5,739 nt of DNA from Lachnoclostridium sp. UBA739. Its GTDB lineage: Bacteria > Bacillota_A > Clostridia > Lachnospirales > Lachnospiraceae. How positions within the stretch are numbered: the first letter of the stretch is position 1; the number at the start of each line of letters is the position of its first letter. Position numbers and translations under genes: made by a program. Positions 1 through 5,739 of this stretch are shown one piece after another. Below the pieces are notes generated by a model. The model ran no database searches. It was not told the origin of the DNA and was given only the letters and a program-made list of their open reading frames with translations. Where the stretch lies: NCBI GenBank assembly GCA_002297865.1, contig DBKX01000388.1:12579-18317 (forward strand), written 5' to 3'.

Positions 1-158
1 CGAGCAGCCTCTGATTTCTTCTTGCGTCTTACGCTTGGCTTTTCATAATGCTCTCTCTTACGGATTTCTTGTTGGATACCTGCTTTAGCACAGTTTCTTT
101 TGAATCTGCGTAGAGCACTATCTAACGTTTCGTTTTCTTTTACGACAACATTTGACAT
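1..158 (-). CDS. rpsU: Ribosomal protein bS21, 3' end cut by window edge
   Basis: Small basic protein of the 30S subunit that sits near the 3' end of 16S rRNA and helps initiation. Fifty-two complete codons are visible, starting [20 protein letters not shown]. This is followed by the typical bS21 run of basic helices ([25 protein letters not shown]). The family is usually about 58 residues, so only a few C-terminal residues and the stop lie outside the left edge. The ATG at 156-158 is preceded by a strong Shine-Dalgarno sequence, GGAGG at 173-177, inside a longer purine tract. The gene has its own promoter at 236-263 and a roughly 70-nt leader, so it is probably not dependent on the alaS transcript upstream. 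Identification is from residue pattern and is secure. Confidence 0.95.
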   Translation of the reverse strand, partial: MSNVVVKENETLDSALRRFKRNCAKAGIQQEIRKREHYEKPSVRRKKKSEAA

Positions 159-170
159 AGTCTCACACCT

Positions 171-180
171 AACCTCCCTC
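171..180 (-). promoter_or_regulatory. Shine-Dalgarno region of rpsU
   Basis: The mRNA reads GAGGGAGGTT here, an unusually long match to the anti-SD sequence. The GGAGG core lies 14 nt before the ATG at 158 (12 nt after GGAGGTT), which is at the long end of usable spacing. It directly follows the 3' arm of the leader hairpin at 181-207, so folding of the leader could affect access to it. The site supports the start at 158. Confidence 0.75.
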
Positions 181-207
181 CAGTTGTGTATTGTGCTTTT
201 ACAACTG
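181..207 (-). promoter_or_regulatory. Leader hairpin of rpsU, possible pseudoknot
   Basis: The rpsU leader contains CAGTTGT and ACAACTG, a perfect 7-bp stem (207-201 with 187-181) closing a 13-nt loop. The stem ends immediately upstream of the SD. The loop contains AGCAC (197-193), which is complementary to GTGCT (228-224) at the very 5' end of the predicted transcript. Together these give the strand order of an H-type pseudoknot. The stem is seen directly. The pseudoknot and any autoregulation by bS21 are inference, because 5-bp matches arise easily by chance. Confidence 0.4.
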
Positions 208-235
208 TTTGGGTAATTTAAATAGCACTATTAAG

Positions 236-263
236 ATTATAACATAAATTTCACATTCGTCAA
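236..263 (-). promoter_or_regulatory. Sigma-70-type promoter for rpsU
   Basis: On the minus strand there is a -35 box TTGACG (263-258), a 16-nt spacer and a consensus -10 box TATAAT (241-236). The -10 is preceded by TGT, an extended -10 motif. Predicted initiation is at about 228-229, giving a leader of about 70 nt before the rpsU ATG. The flanks are AT-rich. This is the only strong housekeeping promoter I can see in the window. Confidence 0.85.
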
Positions 264-388
264 CTATTTTTTATAACTTTTCCGATTTTTTTATGGAAAT
301 TATGTTATGAACTGGCATTAAAATCAAATACTTACATATTCTCTTTTTCCAGCACTTACCCATCGTCAGTATCTATCATTAAAATAAA

Positions 389-3028
389 TTACTGAAGTTG
401 TCCTTCTAATACTTTCGCAACACTATCAATTGCTTCTTTAATACCATCTGGATTCTTACCACCTGCTTGTGCCATGTTAGGACGGCCGCCACCGCCACCG
501 CCTACACAGGAAGCAATTGTTTTAATAAGGTTACCAGCATGAGCACCTTTCTTCATAGCATCGTCTGTAGCCATAGCTAACAGACTTACTTTGCCATTTA
601 AGGAAGATGCTAATACAACAACACCGCTTCCTAATTTTTCTTTTAACTGGTCACCTAAGTTACGAAGTTCATTCATATCTACATCAGGTACGCTTGTAGC
701 AAGGACTTTCACGCCCTTCACTTCAACAACCTGATCTAAAACATCACCTAACGCTTCTTTTGCAAGTTTGTTTTTCAATTTTGCATTTTCAGCCTGTAAC
801 TGTTTGATTTCTTCTAACATTGTTTCAATTTTCTTAGTTAAATTAGCTGGTTCTGCTTTTGCTGCTTTCGCGGCATCGTGTAATTCTTTTTCAATTTCTT
901 CAAAATGAGCGATTACACCATTTCCAGTTAATGCTTCAATTCTTCTTACACCTGCTGCAATACCTGCTTCCGATACAATCTTGAAACTAGAGATAACACC
1001 TGTGTTAGCAACATGAGTACCACCACATAATTCAATGCTGAAGTCACCCATTTTAACAACACGTACTACATCGCCGTATTTTTCACCAAATAGCGCCATA
1101 GCACCTGTTTTCTTAGCTTCTTCAATTGTCATTTCCTGTGTTACAACCTCAATGTTTTTCGAGATTTGTTCATTTACAATTGCTTCAACTTCTTGAATCT
1201 GCTCTTTGGTTAAAGCTTGGAAATGTGTAAAGTCAAAACGCAATCTGTCTTTTGTTACTAAAGAACCTGCCTGTTCCACATGATCACCAAGAACCATACG
1301 TAATGCTTTCTGTAATAAGTGAGTTGCACTGTGGTTTTTACATGTGTCCTGTCTGTTTGCTGCATCTACTGTAAGAGTTACGGTTTCTCCTACTTTGAAA
1401 GAGCCAGATTTTACAACACCAACGTGTCCAATTTTACCACCTTGTAACTTGATGGTATCTTCTACAACAAATGTGCTGCCATCTTTTTCAATGACACCGA
1501 CATCGGCTTTCTGACCACCCATTGTTGCATAGAAAGGAGTTTCGTCTACAATGATAGTACCTGTAGCCCCTTCTGTTAATTCATTTACTAATTCATCTTC
1601 TGTTGTTAATACAGAAATATTAGAATCATGTGAAAATCTATCATAACCTACGAACTTAGATGTAATTGCAGCATCAATTGACTGATATACTGTAACGTCT
1701 GCACCCATATAGTTTGTAGTCTTTCTTGCATTTCTAGCCATTTCTTTTTGTTCTTTCATGGCTTTTTGGAATCCTTCTTCATCTACTTCGAAATTCTTCT
1801 CTTCTAAGATTTCTTTTGTTAAATCTAGAGGGAATCCATAAGTATCATATAGTTTGAATGCATCTTGACCGTCTAATACTTTCTTGCCTTCTTTTGTTAA
1901 TTTAGCTTCTAAATCAGCAAGAATTGCAAGACCCTGGTCAATTGTCTTATTGAATTTATCTTCTTCTTCTGATAAAACAGTGAAGATCATTGCTTTCTTT
2001 TCTTCCAATTCTGGATAACCATCTTTAGACATGTTAATTACTGTTTCACTTAACTTAGCAAGGAACTTGCCCTGGATTCCCAGAAGTCTGCCGTGACGGG
2101 CAGCACGACGTAATAATCTACGTAAAACATAACCTCTGCCTTCGTTTGATGGCATAATTCCATCAGAAATCATAAAGGTTACAGAACGGATATGGTCTGT
2201 AATAAGACGTAAGGAGATGTCTTTTGTCTCATCTTCTTTATATTTGCAGCCTGCCAATTCACAAACTTTATCAAGTAAAGCTTTGATTGTGTCAACAGCG
2301 AAGATAGAGTCTACATCCTGCACTACTACTGCAAGTCTTTCAAGTCCCATACCTGTATCGATATTTTTATTCTCTAATTCTGTATAATTGCCTTTCCCAT
2401 CATTTTCGAACTGAGTAAATACATTGTTCCAAACTTCCATGTAACGGTCACAATCACAGCCTACTGTACAGTCTGGACTTCCACAGCCATATGCTTCTCC
2501 ACGATCATAGTAAATCTCAGAACATGGACCACAAGGACCTGCGCCATGCTCCCAGAAGTTTTCTTCTTTCCCAAAGCGGAAGATACGATCTTTTGGGATA
2601 CCCATTTCTTCGTTCCAGATACGGAATGCTTCATCATCTGTTTCATATACAGATGGATATAATCTGTTCGCATCTAGGCCTACTACTTCTGTTAAGAACT
2701 CCCAAGACCAGTGGATTGCTTCTGTTTTGAAGTAATCACCAAATGAGAAGTTACCTAACATTTCAAAGAATGTACCATGACGTGCTGTCTTGCCAACATT
2801 TTCAATATCGCCTGTACGGATACATTTCTGGCAAGTAGCAACTCGTTTTCTAGGTGGAATTTCCTGACCTGTAAAGTATGGTTTTAATGGTGCCATACCT
2901 GCGTTAATTAATAATAAACTGTTATCATTTTGTGGAACTAAGGAAAAACTTTTTAAAACTAAATGACCTTTACTCTCAAAAAAATCTAAATACATTTTAC
3001 GTAATTCGTTTACACCGTATTTCTTCAT
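389..3028 (-). CDS. alaS: Alanyl-tRNA synthetase
   Basis: Charges tRNA-Ala with alanine in the cytoplasm and hydrolyses mischarged Ser/Gly-tRNA-Ala. The protein is 879 aa, a normal full length. The N-terminal class II catalytic core shows the motif 1 region (NDNSLLLINAGMAP, about 34-47), the motif 2 region (RTGDIENVGKTARHGTFFEMLGNFSFGDYF, about 71-100) and motif 3 GMGLERL (226-232). A Cys cluster lies at 166, 169, 182, 187, 191 and 193. The editing domain has HSATH (566-570) and CGGTH (668-672), the zinc-binding HxxxH/CxxxH set. A coiled segment (about 728-758) links to a C-Ala/DHHA1 domain with a six-glycine run near 843-848. Start chosen at the ATG at 3028, because GGAGG at 3035-3039 sits 6 nt upstream; an in-frame ATG at 3046 lies upstream of that SD. 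The gene follows a small membrane ORF by 43 nt, with no T-box leader visible. No strong terminator follows. Confidence 0.97.
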   Translation of the reverse strand: MKKYGVNELRKMYLDFFESKGHLVLKSFSLVPQNDNSLLLINAGMAPLKPYFTGQEIPPRKRVATCQKCIRTGDIENVGKTARHGTFFEMLGNFSFGDYFKTEAIHWSWEFLTEVVGLDANRLYPSVYETDDEAFRIWNEEMGIPKDRIFRFGKEENFWEHGAGPCGPCSEIYYDRGEAYGCGSPDCTVGCDCDRYMEVWNNVFTQFENDGKGNYTELENKNIDTGMGLERLAVVVQDVDSIFAVDTIKALLDKVCELAGCKYKEDETKDISLRLITDHIRSVTFMISDGIMPSNEGRGYVLRRLLRRAARHGRLLGIQGKFLAKLSETVINMSKDGYPELEEKKAMIFTVLSEEEDKFNKTIDQGLAILADLEAKLTKEGKKVLDGQDAFKLYDTYGFPLDLTKEILEEKNFEVDEEGFQKAMKEQKEMARNARKTTNYMGADVTVYQSIDAAITSKFVGYDRFSHDSNISVLTTEDELVNELTEGATGTIIVDETPFYATMGGQKADVGVIEKDGSTFVVEDTIKLQGGKIGHVGVVKSGSFKVGETVTLTVDAANRQDTCKNHSATHLLQKALRMVLGDHVEQAGSLVTKDRLRFDFTHFQALTKEQIQEVEAIVNEQISKNIEVVTQEMTIEEAKKTGAMALFGEKYGDVVRVVKMGDFSIELCGGTHVANTGVISSFKIVSEAGIAAGVRRIEALTGNGVIAHFEEIEKELHDAAKAAKAEPANLTKKIETMLEEIKQLQAENAKLKNKLAKEALGDVLDQVVEVKGVKVLATSVPDVDMNELRNLGDQLKEKLGSGVVVLASSLNGKVSLLAMATDDAMKKGAHAGNLIKTIASCVGGGGGGRPNMAQAGGKNPDGIKEAIDSVAKVLEGQLQ

Positions 3029-3034
3029 GTGAAT

Positions 3035-3039
3035 CCTCC
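3035..3039 (-). promoter_or_regulatory. Ribosome binding site that fixes the alaS start
   Basis: GGAGG in the context CCGGGAGGATTCAC, 6 nt before the ATG at 3028. It shows that translation starts at MKKYGVNEL and not at the in-frame ATG six codons upstream (3046), whose coding sequence would include this SD. MKKYG is also the expected N-terminus for the family. Confidence 0.85.
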
Positions 3040-3071
3040 CGGACAATTTCTCTATTTTACTTTATACAGAC

Positions 3072-3239
3072 CTATGCCTGTTCTTTAACATTTTTCTTTT
3101 TGCGGTAGTTAATACCTAGTAGCGTACCGGCAAATGCAACTCCTCCAAAGAAAAGAAATTTTAACATAAACCAGCCTGTAGCTGTAAGCAAATATCTATA
3201 ATTCATAAAAACCTCAGCAACTTTGTCCATAACTGTCAT
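3072..3239 (-). CDS. Small single-pass membrane protein, unknown function
   Basis: A 55-residue protein, MTVMDKVAEVFMNYRYLLTA at the start. It has a short amphipathic N-terminus, one hydrophobic segment at about residues 22-43 (GWFMLKFLFFGGVAFAGTLL) and a basic tail (NYRKKKNVKEQA). The tail suggests the C-terminus faces the cytoplasm. There is no signal-peptidase site or enzymatic motif that I recognise. Start chosen at the ATG at 3239, which lies 7 nt after GGAGG (3247-3251); the ATG at 3245 would be only 1 nt from it, and the one at 3230 is 16 nt away. The SD overlaps the hisE stop codon (3251-3253), so translation is probably coupled to hisIE. alaS begins 43 nt downstream. Coding status is supported by the SD, the clean membrane topology and the tight operon packing. 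The function is unknown, and I cannot confirm conservation without a search. Confidence 0.75.
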   Translation of the reverse strand: MTVMDKVAEVFMNYRYLLTATGWFMLKFLFFGGVAFAGTLLGINYRKKKNVKEQA

Positions 3240-3246
3240 ACACATA

Positions 3247-3251
3247 CCTCC
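3247..3251 (-). promoter_or_regulatory. Ribosome binding site of the small membrane ORF, overlapping the hisE stop
   Basis: The mRNA reads TAGGAGGT: the hisE TAG stop (3253-3251) shares its last base with the GGAGG of the next gene. This arrangement is typical of translational coupling. Its spacing decides the start of the 55-aa ORF at 3239. Confidence 0.7.
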
Positions 3252-3454
3252 TATCTTCGATTTGCCAACTCTTTCGTAATATCATTCCAGTCTACACCAC
3301 ATTCTACCATAAGAACCATCATATGATATAGAAAATCAGAAATTTCATATTTCAATTCTTCTGCCTCAGGATTTTTCGCAGCGATCACAATCTCTGTTGC
3401 TTCTTCACCACATTTTTTCAAAATTTTGTCAATGCCTTTGTCAAATAAATAATT
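3251..3454 (-). pseudogene. hisE: HisE domain (phosphoribosyl-ATP pyrophosphatase), out of frame with hisI
   Basis: This is the C-terminal part of a HisIE fusion: 67 codons beginning [20 protein letters not shown] and ending in a TAG at 3251-3253. It carries the HisE signature: [15 protein letters not shown], then [14 protein letters not shown], then the terminal KELANRR. These acidic and helical motifs bind Mg2+ and PR-ATP in the MazG-like fold. HisE converts PR-ATP to PR-AMP. The frame is shifted by one base relative to the upstream HisI frame (3418-4509). In this frame a TAG stands at 3457-3455, just before the first HisE codon, so the domain cannot be read from HisI as written. One added base near 3452-3457 would restore a 419-residue protein. 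No convincing start codon with an SD lies in front of the domain. Either it is a real recent mutation or a sequencing/assembly error. The good preservation of the domain favours the error or a very recent event. Confidence 0.85.
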
Positions 3455-4509
3455 CTATAAGAACCTTCTTTTGGATTTTTCTTACGATCTGCTATAATGT
3501 CATATTCTTCATTTAAAACCATTAATGGATTGACATTATCAAATTCTTTCTTTACGAGATCTGTAAAGAAACAAGTACGATTACCTGTGTGGCAGGCTGC
3601 ACCTATTTGGCGAACTTTTGCTAAAATCGTGTCTTTGTCACAATCAAGCTTTAGTTCCATTACATATTGATAATGACCAGAAGTGTCGCCTTTGCACCAA
3701 AGCTCATTACGACTTCGGCTCCAGTAAGTCATTTTTCCTGTCTCAACGGTCTTATTATATGCTTCCTCGTTCATATATGCAACCATTAAAACTTCATTGG
3801 TCTTATAATCCTGAGCAACAACTGGTATCATTCCATCCTTATTTAGTTTAAACTCCTGAAATGGAATCGCACTTTCAAAAACATTGACTTCCACACCTTC
3901 GGCTTTCAAGGAACGTTTTGCTTTCATGATATTCTTATTTTCAAAATGATTCGTAGAAATTCCTACAACCCGATCATAAGAGCAAAGTGTTAGTAAATCA
4001 TTACGTACTAAACTATCTCTTATTATAACCTGTGTGTCAAGTTTCATGAGCATATTTTTTAATTTTTCTCCAGTATTTACATGTTTTAACAATAGCCCAC
4101 CTATGCCCATTCTTTCTAAATCGGCTTTTACATCAGATTCATAAAACTCATCTTCTGAAACTTCTAAGAATAATTTATCTTTTCCAAATCGTTTGGAAGC
4201 TTCTATGACAGCCTCTTCTGACTTTAAGATTTCCTTTTTCACTACAACTGCACAGGCACCTGTGTAAAGTGCTTTTTTTACATCTTCAAATCTTCCAACA
4301 TAGCATCCAACTGTAAATGGAATGTCGATTTCTTTTCCAGCTTTTTTGAGGGTAGCTAGAAATTCTTCTCTTGTTTTCTCATCCTTTGCATAATTGTAAA
4401 TAAAAAGCTCATCGGCTCCATTGAATGCATACAAAGATGCAAGATTTACTACATTGCTTTCTAACTCATTTTCTGCATTTATAAACGGTATCAGTTTCTT
4501 ATAGTTCAT
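3418..4509 (-). CDS. hisI: HisF-like domain fused to HisI (phosphoribosyl-AMP cyclohydrolase); HisE part broken off by a frameshift
   Basis: As written it is 363 aa. Residues about 4-210 align by eye with the HisF TIM barrel: GADELFIY, then IDIPFTVG (62-68), an AEG-type helix, and a second half barrel. It lacks HisF catalysis features: N11 replaces the catalytic Asp, residue 117 or so (FLEVS) lacks the second Asp, the first ligand loop is about ten residues short, and GGG has become GCY. Residues about 215-335 are HisI with [29 protein letters not shown] (271-279), the metal ligands DCDKD (289-293) and CHTGNRTCF (306-314). HisI opens the PR-AMP ring. The last 11 or so codons are frameshift product ending at TGA 3418-3420; HisE continues in another frame (3251-3454). 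Start chosen at the ATG at 4509, 9 nt after GGAG (4519-4522). It overlaps the hisA-family gene by 11 nt. The ATG at 4515 (3 nt spacing) is the alternative. Confidence 0.88.
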   Translation of the reverse strand: MNYKKLIPFINAENELESNVVNLASLYAFNGADELFIYNYAKDEKTREEFLATLKKAGKEIDIPFTVGCYVGRFEDVKKALYTGACAVVVKKEILKSEEAVIEASKRFGKDKLFLEVSEDEFYESDVKADLERMGIGGLLLKHVNTGEKLKNMLMKLDTQVIIRDSLVRNDLLTLCSYDRVVGISTNHFENKNIMKAKRSLKAEGVEVNVFESAIPFQEFKLNKDGMIPVVAQDYKTNEVLMVAYMNEEAYNKTVETGKMTYWSRSRNELWCKGDTSGHYQYVMELKLDCDKDTILAKVRQIGAACHTGNRTCFFTDLVKKEFDNVNPLMVLNEEYDIIADRKKNPKEGSYRIIYLTKALTKF

Positions 4510-5236
4510 AGACATTTGCTCCTTTATCAAATAATTCTATTGCATAATTCAAATCAATGCGTCGTTCATATAACACTTCATCTAAAATTACTCCAGCCAC
4601 ACCAATCGTATGAAGTGACTCTAATTGTTTAATTGTTGTAATGCCTCCACTTACCATAAAATTCAATCCAGTCTTTTGTACCATATAGGCTAAATACTCA
4701 AAATCTGATGTATAGGTGTAAGGTTCATTTAACACATCTTCACATTGAATATTGGTTACTCCATAGGCAATAACCCTCTTTATGGTATCCTGCAGGTCCA
4801 TATTCGTTAGCTTTTCTCTATGTTGACTGGCTGATAACCCATGATAACTTTTTAGATTTAATGAAATCTTCTCTGTACCAAAACTAGCTACTGCTTCTTT
4901 CAAAAAATTCTGATTGTTGTAATCTAATCCAAGTACTACTCGTCTTGCGCCAAGGTTTAACACATTCTCAACTTCTTTTAATGAGTGGATTCCACCATAA
5001 ATCTCTACTGGAATGGAAATATCATGGATTAAACTCTTAATTGCCTCTTGATTCCTTATATGCCCTGCGACTAGTCCGTCCAAATCACGGATATGTAAGT
5101 AAGAAGCGCCTTGTTCCTCCCACATTTTAGCTATCTTTCTAGGAGAATGGGAAATGAGTTCCGAATAATGATTATTCCCCTTCGTTTGCTTCACACAGTG
5201 GCCATTCATAATATTGATTTCTGGTACAACTTTCAT
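4499..5236 (-). CDS. hisA: HisA-family TIM barrel with both catalytic Asp positions changed to Asn
   Basis: The 245-aa length and overall pattern fit HisA, which isomerises ProFAR to PRFAR. Visible landmarks are MKVVPEIN...NGHCVKQ (1-17), [17 protein letters not shown] (43-59), the phosphate-loop remnant YGGIHS (80-85), GARRVVLG (96-103) and SGGI (196-199). The two Asp residues used in acid-base catalysis in Thermotoga HisA (D8, D127) are N8 (codon AAT at 5215-5213) and N127 (AAT at 4858-4856). The DGT loop of the second half is also gone: the segment reads [11 protein letters not shown] (165-175). The phosphate sites look partly kept, so it may bind ligand without normal turnover. Start chosen at the ATG at 5236, 6 nt after AGGGGG (5243-5248) and 10 nt past the hisB stop. 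A longer in-frame start at 5308 would lie deep inside hisB. The gene symbol reflects family and position only; isomerase activity is doubtful. Confidence 0.85.
   Translation of the reverse strand: MKVVPEINIMNGHCVKQTKGNNHYSELISHSPRKIAKMWEEQGASYLHIRDLDGLVAGHIRNQEAIKSLIHDISIPVEIYGGIHSLKEVENVLNLGARRVVLGLDYNNQNFLKEAVASFGTEKISLNLKSYHGLSASQHREKLTNMDLQDTIKRVIAYGVTNIQCEDVLNEPYTYTSDFEYLAYMVQKTGLNFMVSGGITTIKQLESLHTIGVAGVILDEVLYERRIDLNYAIELFDKGANVYEL
4519..4522 (-). promoter_or_regulatory. Ribosome binding site of the hisF-like/hisI gene inside the hisA 3' end
   Basis: GGAG within AAAGGAGC, located in the coding end of the HisA-family gene. Spacing is 9 nt to the ATG at 4509 and 3 nt to the ATG at 4515, which favours 4509. 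Its position before the upstream stop suggests translational coupling of the two barrel genes. Confidence 0.65.
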
Positions 5237-5242
5237 AGCCTG

Positions 5243-5248
5243 CCCCCT
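5243..5248 (-). promoter_or_regulatory. Ribosome binding site of the HisA-family gene
   Basis: AGGGGG, overlapping the end of hisB (stop 5249-5247), lies 6 nt before the ATG at 5236. It supports MKVVPEIN as the N-terminus, which also matches where HisA proteins begin. Confidence 0.65.
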
Positions 5249-5739
5249 ATAGTGCGCCTTTCGTTGACAAAACCCCTTGGATTCTTTCATCATACTTTGT
5301 AGCTTCATCTAACGCTTTTGCAAATGCTTTAAAGGCTGCTTCAACAATGTGATGGTTATTTGCACCATGTATTTGTTTTATGTGAAGATTCATTCCACAT
5401 CCATAGGAAACTGCATAGAAGAATTCTTTCACTAATTCCGTATCCATAGTACCCAGTCTCTCAACTGTCAAATCCAAATCATATACTAAAAATGGCCTTC
5501 CTGACAAATCCAACGCACAAAGAACCAAACTTTCGTCCATTGGCAGTAAAAAAGACCCAAATCTCCTGATACCCGCCTTATCTCCTATCGCTTCCTTAAT
5601 TGCCTGCCCTAACACAATACCAGTATCCTCTACTGTGTGATGGGAATCCACTTCTAAATCTCCTTTTACTGTAAGATTCATATCAAAAAAGCCATGTCTT
5701 ACAAAACTATTTAATATATGATCAAAAAAACCAATTCCG
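5247..5739 (-). CDS. hisB: Imidazoleglycerol-phosphate dehydratase, 5' end cut by window edge
   Basis: HisB removes water from IGP to give imidazole-acetol phosphate, in a Mn-dependent 24-mer. The first full codon is at 5738, giving 163 residues from GIGFFDHILNSFVRHGFFDM to the TAG at 5249-5247. About 30-40 N-terminal residues of a roughly 195-aa family protein lie beyond the right edge. The metal-binding motifs are intact: FFDH near the start, HHTVEDTG, and GANNHHIVEAAFKA toward the end. Other family landmarks are IRRFGSFLLPMDES, DLSGRPFLVYD and the terminal STKGAL. The HisA-family gene follows after 10 nt. In many bacteria hisH lies between hisB and hisA; here it does not. Apart from the edge truncation nothing suggests loss of function. 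Confidence 0.96.
   Translation of the reverse strand, partial: GIGFFDHILNSFVRHGFFDMNLTVKGDLEVDSHHTVEDTGIVLGQAIKEAIGDKAGIRRFGSFLLPMDESLVLCALDLSGRPFLVYDLDLTVERLGTMDTELVKEFFYAVSYGCGMNLHIKQIHGANNHHIVEAAFKAFAKALDEATKYDERIQGVLSTKGAL

Noticed and set aside
484..501. GCC/ACC triplet run resembling a simple repeat
   Set aside because: It encodes the conserved glycine run of the AlaRS C-terminal DHHA1 domain.
2461..2730. ORFs on both strands within alaS
   Set aside because: They are shadows of the alaS coding sequence with no SD and no recognisable protein features.
3029..3046. Upstream in-frame ATG for alaS adding six residues (MSGRIH)
   Set aside because: The GGAGG at 3035-3039 lies inside this extension and is correctly spaced for the ATG at 3028, where the family's normal N-terminus begins.
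3047..3071. Possible -10 box (TATAAA) just upstream of alaS
   Set aside because: No acceptable -35 at the right spacing; the AT-rich match is what chance would give.
3251..3425. Independent translation of HisE from an internal TTG
   Set aside because: The possible TTG near 3421 has only a poor, distant AAAGG upstream and would remove the first conserved residues of the domain.
3418..3454. Programmed -1 frameshift joining HisI to HisE
   Set aside because: There is no good X XXY YYZ heptamer. The nearest A-rich site (AAAATTT, about 3421-3427) lies after the conserved [11 protein letters not shown] motif, which must already be in the HisE frame.
3618..3851. Plus-strand ORF opposite hisI
   Set aside because: Antisense to the conserved HisI motifs; composition and lack of an SD mark it as a shadow.
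4510..4530. TTG start at 4530 for the HisF-like/HisI gene
   Set aside because: The GGAG motif lies downstream of it, and the residues before MNYKKLIPF do not resemble HisF.
5237..5308. 24-codon N-terminal extension of the HisA-family gene
   Set aside because: It overlaps the conserved hisB C-terminus, has no SD, and HisA proteins begin at the MKVVPEIN equivalent.

Overview
The window reads as a chromosomal segment from a low-GC anaerobic Firmicute, most likely a member of the Lachnospiraceae (Clostridium cluster XIVa, near Lachnoclostridium phytofermentans). This placement rests on the style of the AlaRS and bS21 proteins and on remembered similarity, not on a search. All genes lie on the minus strand, so transcription runs from high to low coordinates.

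Layout in transcription order: the 3' part of hisB (imidazoleglycerol-phosphate dehydratase, entering from the right edge); a HisA-family gene; a HisF-like/HisI/HisE fusion gene whose HisE part is one base out of frame; a 55-residue single-pass membrane protein of unknown function; alaS (alanyl-tRNA synthetase); a 230-base gap holding a strong sigma-70-type promoter and a structured leader; and rpsU (ribosomal protein bS21), cut by the left edge. From hisB to alaS the genes overlap or lie 43 nt or less apart, with no clear terminator or internal promoter, so they look like one transcript. rpsU has its own promoter.

HisE and HisI carry out the pyrophosphatase and cyclohydrolase steps that turn PR-ATP into ProFAR. 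HisA normally isomerises ProFAR, HisF/HisH make IGP, and HisB dehydrates IGP. HisB, HisI and (once the frame is restored) HisE keep their recognisable active-site motifs. The two TIM-barrel components do not. The HisA-family protein has Asn at both positions of the catalytic Asp pair (residues 8 and 127). The HisF-like domain fused in front of HisI has Asn at position 11, lacks the second Asp, and has a shortened first loop. No hisH lies between hisB and hisA. The best candidate for unusual biology here is therefore a pair of apparently non-catalytic HisA/HisF-like barrels kept inside an otherwise functional-looking his operon. Secondary points are the hisIE frame break, the small membrane protein coupled to the hisE stop, and a possible pseudoknot in the rpsU leader.
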